From: Myxococcales bacterium
GTDB lineage: Bacteria; Myxococcota_A; Polyangia; Polyangiales; Polyangiaceae
Direction: 5' to 3'
NCBI GenBank assembly: GCA_947473045.1
Contig: CANJCO010000002.1
Coordinates: 62,001 to 126,000, forward strand
Length of the DNA: 64,000 bases
The translations under genes and the position numbers were made by a program. Under the pieces are notes generated by a model. It searched no databases. It was not told the origin of the DNA and saw only the letters and a program-made list of their open reading frames with translations. This document shows, one piece after another, positions 38,042-48,100 of the stretch (positions are counted from its first letter, which is position 1; every line of letters starts with the position of its first letter).

Positions 38042-39933
38042 TGGCCGCGCGACAATCGCCGCTGCGCGTCGCAGGTGTTCAATACCTCAACGCGAGGCCG
38101 CTGTACGAAGGCCTCGCAGAGTGTTCGCGCATCGAGCTTACGCTCGGCCTGCCAGCGGAGGTCGCGCGTCGCATCGATGAGGACGAGGCCGACGTTGCGC
38201 TGATGCCCATCGCCGCCGCAGCGACCATCGGAGATCTCCGCATGGTGCGCGGAAGCGCGATCGGCGCTCGCGGGGCAGTTCGAAGCGTGCTGATCGTGGC
38301 CGATCAACCGATCGAAGATGTCGATGAGATCGCCCTCGACCTGTCTTCGCGCACGAGCGTGGTGCTGGCGCGGCTGGTCATGGCCATGCGCCGAACGCGC
38401 GCGCCGAAGTACGTCGGCCTGCCGGCGGGCGATGCCCTCGCGTCGGTCGGGGGCAGCCGCGGCGCGCTCATCATCGGCGATCCGGCGCTCGCGATAGTGG
38501 GAAAGTACAAGTATTCGCTCGACCTTGCGCAGGCGTGGTTCGAGCACACGGCGCTGCCGTTCGTGTTCGCTGCGTGGTGCGGCAGGCCAGGCGCGATCGG
38601 CAAAGACGACGAGCGCCTGTTCGACGACGCGCGCGTGCTCGGACTGCGCCGTCGCGACGCCATCGCCGACGCGTGGGCGATGGATCGCGGGCTCGAGCCC
38701 GAGCCTTATCGCAGCTACCTGCGAGAGGCGCTGCGCTACGGGTTCGGTGAGGACGAGATCGCGGGGCTCCGACGCTTCTACGACGAGGCCGCTCGCGCGC
38801 GCCTGCTGCCGAAGACGCAAGTTCGGTTCTTTGATGAAGCCCCCTCCCGGTCTATGAGCGTGCCTTCAGTCGACACGCTGCTTTCGCGCGCAGCGGACGG
38901 TGAACGCCTGTCGGCGGCCGATGGTGAGCTGCTGCTTGAGCGCGGGAGCTTGTTTGACCTCGGGCTCGCGGCCGACGCCGTGCGACGTCGCAAGCATCCC
39001 CACGACGTGGTCACGTACATCGTTGACCGCAACGTGAACTACACGAACGTGTGCACCACGAGCTGCCGTTTTTGTGCCTTTTACCGCCCCGTGGGGCACC
39101 CCGAAGGCTACGTCCTGTCGCGCGAGCAACTCGGCGAAAAAATGCAGGAGGTCGTCGACGCGGGCGGGGTGCAGATTCTGCTTCAGGGAGGTCTCAATCC
39201 CGAACTGCCGCTGCGCTGGTACGAGGACCTCTTTCGCTGGATCAAAGCCGAATACAAACTGGGTCTTCACGCCTTGTCGCCTGAGGAGATCATTCACATC
39301 GCCGGCTTGGAGAGCCTCTCCACCCGGGAGGTGCTCGAGCGCCTTCGCGCGGCGGGAATGGACAGCCTGCCCGGCGGCGGCGCCGAGATTCTGGTCGATC
39401 GCGTGCGGCGCAAGATCGCCAAGGCGAAGTGCTCGAGCGACGGTTGGCTCGGCGTCATGCGAACTGCCCATCAGCTCGGCATGCGCTCCAGCGCCACGAT
39501 GATGTACGGCACCGTCGACACGCCGCGCGATCGCGTGACCCATCTCGTGAAGCTGCGCGAGCTGCAGGACGAAACCGGCGGCTTTACGGCCTTTTTCTGC
39601 TGGGATTTTCAGCACGAAAATGGGGTTCGCATCGAGGCCGGCGATCACGGCACGCACCTGTACCTGCGCCAGCAGGCGCTCGCGCGACTCATGCTTGACA
39701 ACATCGACCACGTGGGGGCCTCGTGGGTCACGCAGGGACCTGAAATCGGACAGCTCGCGCTTCGCTTTGGCGCCGACGACTTCGGCAGCGTCATGTTCGA
39801 GGAGAACGTAGTCTCGAGCGCGGGCACCACTTACTGCATCAACGCCGAGGCCATCGAAGCGCGTATCCGCGGCGCGGGCTTCAAAGCCACGCGGCGCAAC
39901 GTGCGCTACGAGTGGCTCACGCAGCCCGCCTGA
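38041..39933 (+). CDS. Fused MqnA (chorismate dehydratase) - MqnC (cyclic dehypoxanthine futalosine synthase)
   Basis: A single 630-residue frame carries two enzymes of the futalosine pathway. Residues 1-280 are MqnA-like, a periplasmic-binding-protein fold that dehydrates chorismate: GVQYLNARPLYEGL, VALMPIAA, LDLSSRTSVVLARLV and FVFAAWCGR are diagnostic. Residues from about 285 are MqnC-like, a radical SAM enzyme that cyclises dehypoxanthine futalosine, with cluster cysteines C338, C342 and C345 (CTTSCRFC), LQGGLNPELPL and LPGGGAEILVDRVRRKI. A short linker (about 278-292) joins them. No stop or frameshift separates the halves. Each half has normal length, so the fusion appears complete and functional. 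Confidence 0.94.
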   Translation: MAARQSPLRVAGVQYLNARPLYEGLAECSRIELTLGLPAEVARRIDEDEADVALMPIAAAATIGDLRMVRGSAIGARGAVRSVLIVADQPIEDVDEIALDLSSRTSVVLARLVMAMRRTRAPKYVGLPAGDALASVGGSRGALIIGDPALAIVGKYKYSLDLAQAWFEHTALPFVFAAWCGRPGAIGKDDERLFDDARVLGLRRRDAIADAWAMDRGLEPEPYRSYLREALRYGFGEDEIAGLRRFYDEAARARLLPKTQVRFFDEAPSRSMSVPSVDTLLSRAADGERLSAADGELLLERGSLFDLGLAADAVRRRKHPHDVVTYIVDRNVNYTNVCTTSCRFCAFYRPVGHPEGYVLSREQLGEKMQEVVDAGGVQILLQGGLNPELPLRWYEDLFRWIKAEYKLGLHALSPEEIIHIAGLESLSTREVLERLRAAGMDSLPGGGAEILVDRVRRKIAKAKCSSDGWLGVMRTAHQLGMRSSATMMYGTVDTPRDRVTHLVKLRELQDETGGFTAFFCWDFQHENGVRIEAGDHGTHLYLRQQALARLMLDNIDHVGASWVTQGPEIGQLALRFGADDFGSVMFEENVVSSAGTTYCINAEAIEARIRGAGFKATRRNVRYEWLTQPA

Positions 39934-39946
39934 GTCGGGCACCGGC

Positions 39947-41182
39947 ATGCGCATCATCTTTGCAGACCACCTGCTGCCAGGGGACGCGAGCGCGATCGCC
40001 GATGCAGCGGTTGTCGTCGACGACTCCGATCGCGTCGTCGCGGTCGGCCGGGCCGCGGAGCTGGCGCCTGCCTACGCTGCGCTTCCTGCCACGCGTATCG
40101 CGGGCGTGGTGCTGCCCGGGCTCGTCAATGCGCACACGCATCTCGAGCTCTCGGCCCTCGCGGGAAAGGTTCCCGGAGGCTCGGGGTTTGTCGCCTGGGT
40201 CGAACGGCTCATCGCGATTCGGCCTGAAATCAGCCCTGAAAGCGAGGCGCGTGCGATCGCTCGGGCGGTTCGGTCGCTGGTCGAAGGCGGAACGGTCGCG
40301 GTCGGAGAGGTCACCAATTCGCTGGCCGCGGCGCCCGCTCTCGCTCAGGCGGGGCTCGCCGGCTCAGTCTTTCATGAGGTGTTCGGTTGGGATCGCGGAC
40401 GCGGCCTGGCCAGGCTCGACGCGCTGGCGGTCGAGCGCGCGGAGCGCTTCGGTGACGGCGCGACGGGGGCGCTCCGCTATGCGCCATCGCCGCACACGCT
40501 CTATACGACCCATCCCGACGTGGTGAAGTCTGCGTTCGCGCGGGCCGAGGCGCTCGGCGCGTTCGCGAGTCTGCATCTTGCGGAGCATCCGGCAGAGCGC
40601 GCGGCGATTGAGTCGGGCGGCGGCGGCGTCCCCGAGTGGCTCGCGCGTCGCAGCGGTCTGCCTGTCTCTGCGATCGGATGGCCAAACTCGCCCTTGTTCG
40701 ACTACGCGGCCGCGCTCGGTGCGCTGCGCCCGCGGGTGCTGCTCGTGCATCTTACTGACGCGACCGCCGCCGAGCTCGCGCGCGTGCGTCGCAGCGGGGC
40801 CCAGGTGGTGCTGTGCCCGCGCTCGAATTTGCACATCGAGGGCAGGCTTCCGCCGCTGCGGGCGATGCTCGACGCCGGCCTCGCTCCAGCGCTTGGCAGC
40901 GACTCGCTCGCTTCCAGCGACTGTCTCGACGTGCTCGCGGAGGCGGCGCGCTTGCTGGCGGCGTTCCCCGAAGTGCCGGCCTGGGAGTATGTGAAAATGG
41001 CGACATTCAACGGCGCGCGCGCGCTCGGGTTGGGCGATCTCGGTTGCATCCGCGCGGGAATGCGCCCTGGCCTCATCGCGGTCGAGACGCCTGCGGTCAA
41101 TCATGACGCCGCGCGCTGGCTGCTCGAAAACGTCGGGGCGCCGCGCCGCGTGATCGCGCGCGCGCACTCGGAGCCTTCGTGA
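39947..41182 (+). CDS. mqnX: Aminofutalosine deaminase-type amidohydrolase
   Basis: An amidohydrolase-superfamily metalloenzyme of 411 residues. Metal ligands are visible as H63-T-H65 (VNAHTHLE), HLAEH near residue 209, HLT near 267 and Asp in GSDSLASSD near 318. Amidohydrolases next to mqn genes act as MqnX, which deaminates 6-amino-6-deoxyfutalosine to futalosine, so the route here would need a futalosine hydrolase (MqnB). That gene is not in the window. Guanine or chlorohydrolase-type deaminases are close relatives, so the substrate rests mainly on the operon. It starts 13 bases after the fused gene. Confidence 0.85.
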   Translation: MRIIFADHLLPGDASAIADAAVVVDDSDRVVAVGRAAELAPAYAALPATRIAGVVLPGLVNAHTHLELSALAGKVPGGSGFVAWVERLIAIRPEISPESEARAIARAVRSLVEGGTVAVGEVTNSLAAAPALAQAGLAGSVFHEVFGWDRGRGLARLDALAVERAERFGDGATGALRYAPSPHTLYTTHPDVVKSAFARAEALGAFASLHLAEHPAERAAIESGGGGVPEWLARRSGLPVSAIGWPNSPLFDYAAALGALRPRVLLVHLTDATAAELARVRRSGAQVVLCPRSNLHIEGRLPPLRAMLDAGLAPALGSDSLASSDCLDVLAEAARLLAAFPEVPAWEYVKMATFNGARALGLGDLGCIRAGMRPGLIAVETPAVNHDAARWLLENVGAPRRVIARAHSEPS

Positions 41183-42051
41183 ACCTCTTTGCGAAGCTTC
41201 GCACCTACGGCGGTCTCGTCGCGTTTTCGCACACTGTTTTCGCGATGCCCTTCGCCGCCACGGCTTTGGTGCTGTCGCGCGCCGAGGCCCACCTGCCCAT
41301 CACGGCGCAGCGGATCGCCGCGATGGTTGTGTGCATGGTCTCCGCTCGCACGAGCGCAATGGCGTTCAACCGCTGGGCCGATCGCGACGTCGACGCGAAG
41401 AATCCGCGCACCAAAGGGCGCCACATTCCGGCCGGTGAGGTCTCCGCGGCCAGCGCCCTGACGCTGACGGTTGCTTCCGGAGCCGTGTTCCTCGGATCGG
41501 CTGCAACCCTCGGGTTTTGGCCGCTCGTGCTTTCGCCGGTCGTGCTGGCCGTGCTGCTCGGCTACTCGCTTGCGAAGCGGTTCACGTGGGCGGCGCACTT
41601 GTGGCTCGGCGTGGCTCTTTCGCTCGCTCCCGGCGGGGCGTGGCTCGCAGCAGGAGCGACGCCCAACGCAGGCGTGATCAGTCTCATGCTCGGCGTCGTC
41701 ACGTGGCTGCTTGGCTTCGACATCCTCTATTCGTTGCAAGATGCATCTTTCGATCGCGCGCACGGCCTTCACTCGGTTCCGGCGCGCTTCGGAGTCACTG
41801 GAGCGCTGCTGATCAGCGCGGGGGCGCACGCCGCGACCATCGCCTCTTTCGCGCTCACGGGCGCCTTGCTGCACCGCGGCCCTGTGTTCTTCGTGGCCGT
41901 CGCCGTCGCCGCAGCGCTGCTCGTCTACGAACACGCGCTCGTGGGCCGGGGTAACCTCGCCAAGATCAACAAGGCCTTCTTCGACATGAACGCGTACGTG
42001 AGCGTTGGGTTCTTCGGGCTCGTGCTCATTGACGAGTACCTGCGGCGATGA
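41179..42051 (+). CDS. mqnP: UbiA-family prenyltransferase for menaquinone (MqnP type)
   Basis: UbiA-family enzymes attach the polyprenyl chain to the aromatic head group in the membrane. The 290-residue protein has about eight or nine hydrophobic helices. The first Asp-rich motif is N64-RWA-D68-RDV-D72 and the second appears in YSLQDASFDRAHGLHS. The motif RTKGRHIPAGEVS is typical of the 4-hydroxybenzoate/naphthoate branch. The GTG start overlaps the mqnX stop (GTGA). As last clear member of the operon it would act on 1,4-dihydroxy-6-naphthoate before MenG methylation. Confidence 0.9.
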   Translation: MNLFAKLRTYGGLVAFSHTVFAMPFAATALVLSRAEAHLPITAQRIAAMVVCMVSARTSAMAFNRWADRDVDAKNPRTKGRHIPAGEVSAASALTLTVASGAVFLGSAATLGFWPLVLSPVVLAVLLGYSLAKRFTWAAHLWLGVALSLAPGGAWLAAGATPNAGVISLMLGVVTWLLGFDILYSLQDASFDRAHGLHSVPARFGVTGALLISAGAHAATIASFALTGALLHRGPVFFVAVAVAAALLVYEHALVGRGNLAKINKAFFDMNAYVSVGFFGLVLIDEYLRR

Positions 42052-42094
42052 GCGGCGCGCCATACGGCCTGCAGGCGGTGTAGCCTCGGACGTC

Positions 42095-43303
42095 ATGCGC
42101 GCACGCTTCGCCACCGCACTGCTGATGTGTGTATGCTGCAAGCAAACGCCGCGCAGCGCGCCGGATGCAGCGCTGCCCGCAGCGGCGCCCGCGGGCGATG
42201 TGTCGGTGATTGACGCAGCCGACTCGGCCGCGCGAGCGATATCGCCGGCGCCTGAGCCGATGACGCCGCTTGGCGACGCTGGCGTTAGCGCGTGCAAGCT
42301 CGTGATGGGCCCGGCGCGACAGCTGTGGCACGGCCCGCCGGCCCTCGACGTGTCGCCCGACGGCGTGCGCGTGGCGTTCAACACGGAGGCCGGGGCGATG
42401 GTGGCTGCGGTCGCGCGCGTGAATGTGCCGCCATCGCCTTTCGTGGGAACAGGACGACGAGGGGCCTCGCCGCCTTGCGCGTTCGCAGGAAAGCATGTAT
42501 TTTGCATGGATGCAGCCGGCGGCGTGCACCGGCGCGACGTCGCGACCGGCGGCGACGCCATGGTGGCGCAGGCCCGTGCCGGCACGCGAATCGGCGCCTC
42601 GGTCGTCGGTGGTCATGAGCTGCTGGCGTTCGTCCGGGAGGGCAAGACCACGGAGGGCGAGACGCTCGAGGCCTGGCTGTGGTCCGACGACGGCAAGACG
42701 CAGCGCTTGAGCGATGACGGCAGCGGGGCGACGTTCGTAGCGCTCGCACCGCGCGGCGAGGGCGGCCTTGCTGTGATGCTCGACGCGCGCAGCGCCATGA
42801 CCCCTGTGCACGCGCGAACGGTCACGTGGAACGACCGCGCGATCCTCGGGCCAGATGCTGTCGTGTTTCTGGGAGGTGGAGCCGAGCCGCACACCCGCGC
42901 AGCGCTGGCGGTCACCTCCGCAGGCGCGGCCACTGTGCTGCTGCCAATCGCGCACGACCTCGCCTTCGGACTGGCCGTCGCCCGCGTCGACGTCGTTCCC
43001 CGCACCGACAGCGCCGCGACCTGGACGGATTACGACAACGGCCTCGACCCAGCGCCTGTCGCGGCGACAGTCGGCGCCGCGCGAAGCCTTGTGGCTCGCG
43101 TGATTCCGCTCGGCAAAAAACCGCACGCTCCGCGCGCAATCGAGCTCGGGCGCGTTACAGACGGCGGGGTTTTCGTCAGCCTTGGCATCGTGCCTACGCA
43201 CGGCGATCCCGCAGACGTCGCGGTCGCCGCCGACGGAAGCGCCCTCGTGCTCGCGTATATGGACCAAGGCGGCACCTGGATTGAGCGACGGATCTGCCCC
43301 TGA
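42095..43303 (+). CDS. Putative lipoprotein with beta-propeller-like repeats
   Basis: A 402-residue secreted protein. The N-terminus MRARFATALLMCVCC looks like a lipoprotein signal, although the lipobox is imperfect. After an Ala/Pro linker the sequence alternates short strands at a repeat spacing of about 45-50 residues (LDVSPDGVRVAFN, VFCMDAAGGVHRRD, GHELLAFVREG, VDVAVAADGSALVLAY-like), as in a beta-propeller. I recognise no catalytic motif. It lies 43 bases after the menaquinone operon and could be read through, but its role is unknown. Confidence 0.65.
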   Translation: MRARFATALLMCVCCKQTPRSAPDAALPAAAPAGDVSVIDAADSAARAISPAPEPMTPLGDAGVSACKLVMGPARQLWHGPPALDVSPDGVRVAFNTEAGAMVAAVARVNVPPSPFVGTGRRGASPPCAFAGKHVFCMDAAGGVHRRDVATGGDAMVAQARAGTRIGASVVGGHELLAFVREGKTTEGETLEAWLWSDDGKTQRLSDDGSGATFVALAPRGEGGLAVMLDARSAMTPVHARTVTWNDRAILGPDAVVFLGGGAEPHTRAALAVTSAGAATVLLPIAHDLAFGLAVARVDVVPRTDSAATWTDYDNGLDPAPVAATVGAARSLVARVIPLGKKPHAPRAIELGRVTDGGVFVSLGIVPTHGDPADVAVAADGSALVLAYMDQGGTWIERRICP

Positions 43304-43398
43304 TCACCCAAGCAGCAAGCCGCCGCGCGGCCGCGCCCGTCCCCCGCGCACAGCCACGCGGCCGGGCCGATGCGCTGCGCGCGAGGTTGGGTCCACGT

Positions 43399-44100
43399 TC
43401 ACCGCTTCGCCGTGGTGGTCGACTCCGTTTGGTAGGTGGCGCCGACGTCGAAACGCCCCTGCACGCCGGCGAAGAAGAACATGCTCGCGCGCGGATCGGC
43501 GATCGCGACTGTGTTTCCAGCGTCCTGCCAGACGAAGACGTTGAGATCCGCGCCGATCGTGGGCGCGATCGCGACCTCATTGCTGAGGCGAATGTCAACC
43601 CCCGCGCTCACCTTGGCGAGCTGAAAGCCGTGCGTAAGAAGTGTGGGGATCGGCGCGTTGTGAGTCTCCCACAGGAGGCGGTATCCCGTTCCTGCTTGAA
43701 TCCACGGGTCCGTGCGAACGTAGGGCGAAAAGTGGTAGGTCGCTGAAACTCCCGTTGTGAAGCCCCGAGCGCCGTTCGCGCGCTCTGCGGTGAGCTCGTC
43801 GTATTGTCCGCTTACCCCAACCGCCCACCGGGGGTCGATGCGGTATCCTGCCCCGAGCCCGACCGCAAAGCCGGGAGTGGCGACGCTGGGCATGCCCACG
43901 CCGCCTTGAAGCATGCCAGATCCCTGCGTATACCCGGTGGATACCGACAGCTCAAACGCGTTCTTCGGCGCGGCCATGGCCTGTTCGAAGTAGTTTACCT
44001 GCTCAGGTCCGCGCGCGGTCGCCGTCCCTTGAGCGTGCGCCTGTGAGGTCGACGCGACCGCCAGCGTGGCTGCCGCAAGCACGAAGAGTTTACTGGTCAT
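43399..44100 (-). CDS. Outer-membrane beta-barrel protein
   Basis: A 233-residue protein with a clear signal peptide (MTSKLFVLAAATLAVASTSQAHA, cleavage after AHA). The mature part has repeated amphipathic strands ending in aromatic residues (ELSVSTGYTQG, AVGLGAGYRI, WAVGVSGQYDEL, GVSATYHFSPYV, ASMFFFAGVQGRFDVGATY). This fits an eight- to ten-strand outer-membrane barrel. The ATG at 44100 has GGAG upstream. It has no obvious operon partner; the gene upstream is divergent. Function unknown. Confidence 0.72.
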   Translation of the reverse strand: MTSKLFVLAAATLAVASTSQAHAQGTATARGPEQVNYFEQAMAAPKNAFELSVSTGYTQGSGMLQGGVGMPSVATPGFAVGLGAGYRIDPRWAVGVSGQYDELTAERANGARGFTTGVSATYHFSPYVRTDPWIQAGTGYRLLWETHNAPIPTLLTHGFQLAKVSAGVDIRLSNEVAIAPTIGADLNVFVWQDAGNTVAIADPRASMFFFAGVQGRFDVGATYQTESTTTAKR

Positions 44101-44342
44101 GATGAGACTCCCTTGTTTGGTTGCGTCAGCTTTATGGCTGCGACGCACGGGAGGTCACAGTGCATCGCCTATGCCTGCGCAAGTTGGGAGGTTTCGCGCG
44201 TCTGCGGGTCGCTTTGCGGTGCACGCCCTGCAGGGCAGGCGCCGCTCGTTGCGTGAGCGCCTGCGGCGGCTCAGCGGCAGCGTCGCTTTCGTACGTTGAC
44301 GACAGCAGCGCGGCTGATGCGCTAGCCTGCCCGGCGCACGCC

Positions 44343-45074
44343 ATGTCCGAGCTCGACCCTACCCGCGCCTACTACGACGAGTTTTCCCGCGGCTACGAAG
44401 CCCGTCGCCGCCCGAACGACCCCGACGGCTATCACGCCCTCATCGACGACCTCGAGGTCGACGTCGTGCGCCGCTTCGGCGCTGGGCGCGACGTGCTCGA
44501 GTGCGGTTGCGGTACGGGGCTGCTCCTCGAGCGGATCGCTCAGTTCGCGTCGAGCGCCAAGGGCATCGATCTGTCGCCGCGAATGCTCGACGCAGCCCGC
44601 GCGCGAGGCCTCACCGTCACCGAGGGAAGCGTGACGCGTCTGCCGTACGACGACGCGAGCTTCGACGTCGCGTGCTCGTTCAAGGTGCTCGCCCACGTGC
44701 CTGAGATCGGTTTGGCGCTCAGCGAGATGGCGCGCGTCGTGCGTCCCGGCGGCGTCGTTCTCGCCGAGCTCTACAACCCGCTTTCGTTCCGTGGACTGCT
44801 CAAGCGCTTCGGCCCTGCCGGGAGGATCTCGCGGTTCACCAAGGAAGATGCAGTCTACACGCGGTTCGATGCGCCGTGGATCGTCCCGCGCATCACGCCG
44901 CCAGGATGCACCGTCGAGCGCGCGTTTGGCGTGCGCATCGTGACTCCCGCGGCCGCGGCCATGCGCATCCCCGGCGCGCGCGCGCTCCTGCCGATCGTCG
45001 AACGCGCACTGTCGCCTACGCCGCTGGCGTTTTTTGCCGGTTTCTACGTCGCCGTGCTCCGCAAGCGCGCGTAG
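44343..45074 (+). CDS. Class I SAM-dependent methyltransferase
   Basis: A 243-residue methyltransferase. Motif I is VLECGCGTGLLLERI (about 51-65), motif II ends KGIDLSPRML, and the later motifs are VACSFKVLAHVPE and ALSEMARVVRPGGVVLAELY. The C-terminal third (FAGFYVAVLRKRA at the end) could be a substrate-binding cap or a membrane-associated helix. The start ATG at 44343 is the first Met of MSELDPTRAYYDEFSRGYE, a common N-terminus for this group. The substrate is unknown. It is unlike menG in sequence and is not next to a biosynthetic operon. Confidence 0.87.
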   Translation: MSELDPTRAYYDEFSRGYEARRRPNDPDGYHALIDDLEVDVVRRFGAGRDVLECGCGTGLLLERIAQFASSAKGIDLSPRMLDAARARGLTVTEGSVTRLPYDDASFDVACSFKVLAHVPEIGLALSEMARVVRPGGVVLAELYNPLSFRGLLKRFGPAGRISRFTKEDAVYTRFDAPWIVPRITPPGCTVERAFGVRIVTPAAAAMRIPGARALLPIVERALSPTPLAFFAGFYVAVLRKRA

Positions 45075-45155
45075 GGCTGCGCTGCAGCGACCGCTGCTGA
45101 AATTCGCGACATGTGAAGGTGCTTGTGGGCGCCGCGCGTCTATACTCTCCGCGTG

Positions 45156-48100
45156 ATGCGATCCCGTCTCGTTGAACGTCTGCTCAAGGTCTCTGCGCTG
45201 CTCGGCGCCTTCATGCTGGCCAGCTTGCTGGCGCTCAAGCTCCACTTGCGTGGGGAGGGGTTGTGGCAAGGTCTGGCCCCGGCGAGCGCCGCGAGCGCGC
45301 AGGCTCAGCCCTACGACCTGACGCAGCTGAAGGTCACGAACGAGGTGCTGCGCATCGTGCGCGACAAGTACGTCGACCCCAAGCGCGTGCGCCCGCGCGA
45401 AATGCTGCTGTCTGCGCTCAATTATGTGCAGCGCGACGTCGCGCAGATCATCGTGCTGCACGACGAGGGCGCGCCCACGGTAAAGGTGCGCGTCGACACG
45501 CAGGAGCGCGAGTTCCGCGTCGACAACGTGCAGGGGCCGTGGGACGTCGCCTCGCGGCTGCATGACGTCTTCGCCTTCGTTCAGGACAACCTGCGCGGGA
45601 CCGAGGTCGATCTGCGCGAGGTCGAATACGCCGCGTGCAACGGCATGTTGCACACCCTCGATCCGCACACCGTGCTGCTGTCGCCTGAGGCCTACAAGGA
45701 CATGAACATGTCCACGAGCGGCCAGTTCGGCGGCCTCGGCATCGTGATCTCGCTGCGCGATCAACAGCTCACCGTGATCAACCCGATGCCCGCCACCCCG
45801 GCGGGGCGCGCGGGCGTGCGGCGCCACGATCGCATCACCAAGATCAACAACGAATCGACCCTCAACATGGGGCTCAACGAGGCGGTCAATCACCTGCGCG
45901 GGGTGCCGGGCTCCAAGGTCACCGTCTGGATCCACCGCGACGGCTCCGAGGGCTGGCAGGGGTCGCGGCCTTTCGAGCTCACGCGCGAGACGATTCACGT
46001 GGCCAGCGTCGAGAGCAAATTGCTCGAGGGCAACATCGGATACGTGCGGCTCAAGGCGTTTCAAGCCAACAGTGCCGGCGAGCTCGACAACGCGCTTTTG
46101 GAGCTCAAGAAGGGCGGCGAGCTCAAGGGGCTCGTGCTCGACCTGCGCGGCAATCCGGGCGGTCTGCTCGATCAGGCGGTGAAGATTACCGACAAGTTCG
46201 TTCAGTCGGGGCCCATCGTCGCGACGGTCGGTCACGGCGAAGGCGCTGAGGGCCGAGACGAGCGGGTGGCCCATGCTGAAGGCACCGAGCCGAACTACCC
46301 TATCGTCCTGCTTGTAAGCGGCACTTCGGCGAGTGCGAGCGAGATCGTCGCGGGAGCCATGAAGAATCATGACCGCGCGGTCATTGTCGGCGAGACGACG
46401 TTCGGCAAGGGCAGCGTGCAGCTGATCTTTACCGAGATGCCCGACAAAGCGGCGCTCAAGCTCACCATTGCCCAGTACCTCACCGAGCCCGGCGACATTT
46501 CTATTCAAGGCACCGGCGTTACGCCCGACATCGAGCTCGATCCGATGACCGTCGACCTGCAGGAGATGGACCTCAACGCCGATCAGGGAGGCCTCGTGAA
46601 GGAGCGCGACTTGTCGCGCAGCCTGAGCAACGCGCACACCCGCGAAGGGCAGCGGCCGAGCGAGGTGCTCCGCTACTATCTCGGGCAAAAAGAGCGCATC
46701 GAGCTGCTCGACCGTGGCGGAGACCCCGACGACGCGGCCGCGCCCGACTTCCCGACGCGATTCGCCCGCGAGCTCGCTGCGAGGTCTCCCGCCACAGCCC
46801 GGCCCGACCAGGTGCGCGCCGCGAAGGCCTTTATCGAGTCGACGCGCGCCGCAGAGCTCGCCAAGGTCGTGGCCGACTTGCAGAAGCAAGGCATCGATTG
46901 GAGCGATGCCCCCGCGGACGTGCCCGCTCAGCAGGGACCGGTGTCGACGCTTGACGTCAAGGTTGAGACCGACCGCGCGGGCGACGTCGTCACCGCGGGC
47001 GAGCAGATCGCCGTCAAGGTCACCGTCACCAACAAGGGCACGCTGCCGGTGCATCGCCTCTTCGCGACCACCAAGAGCGACAACGGCATGTTCGACAACA
47101 AGGAGTTTGCGTTCGGCAAGCTCGAACCCGGCAAGAGCCGCACCGTCACGACGCCCCTCGGATGGTGCGACTTCGACGGCCGAAAAATTGGCTCGACCGT
47201 CGCGCTTCCCAAGGACACGCCTCGCGTTTGCCGGATTCCGAAAGACGCTCTGACAAGGGCCGACGGCATCAAGCTTCGGTTCGAGGAGGCGCGTGGCCGC
47301 GTCCCCGCGGACGCCGAGGCGCGCGTTTCGGTCAGAGCGCTCGAGCGCCCCGTGTTTTCGTACGCCTACCAGCTCGTCGACAACCGCAAGGGCAACGGCG
47401 ATGGCCGCGTGCAAAAGGGCGAAGAGCTCACGATGTACCTCGTCGTCAAAAATTCGGGAAAGGGCCGCAGCTTCGACGCTCAGGCAAACCTGAGAAACCT
47501 CTCCGGCGACGGCTTGCTCCTCCACGAGGGGCGCTTCAACGACGTCTCCAACATGGCGCCCGGCGAGACGCGCAAAGTGTCGTTCACCTTCGACGTACAG
47601 CCGCAACTGGAGGGCAACGAGGCGAAGGTCGAGCTGTCGATCATCGATCAGGAGCTCCGTGAGTCGGTGGTCGAAAAAGTGCGGATACCGATCGTCGCGG
47701 CTTCGTCGTCGACGCCGGTTGCCGGCCCGATGAAGGCTGCGCTGAAGGGCGCCGCGCTCCAGGAGGCTGCCGATCCGGCGTCGCGAACGTTCGGGCGTTT
47801 GGCGGCCGGCGTTGGCGTCACCGCCGCGGGCGGCTACGGCGACTACGTGAAGGTCTCGCTGGGCGCCGGTCGCTTCGGTTTCGTCAAGCAGTCCGAGCTC
47901 GAGGTCGGAGGCGCTCCTGCGCCGATCGTCGCGTTCGAAGACGCCATGACCCATGCCCCCCCGCTGCTCGAAATCGCCCAGCCCGCGCTGTTCACGCGCG
48001 ACGCGAAGATCACGCTTCGAGGCAGCGCCAGCGATGACGCGCGCCTGCTCGACGTCTACGTATTTTCGGGCTCGCGGAAGGTCTTCTACCGTTCGAACCG

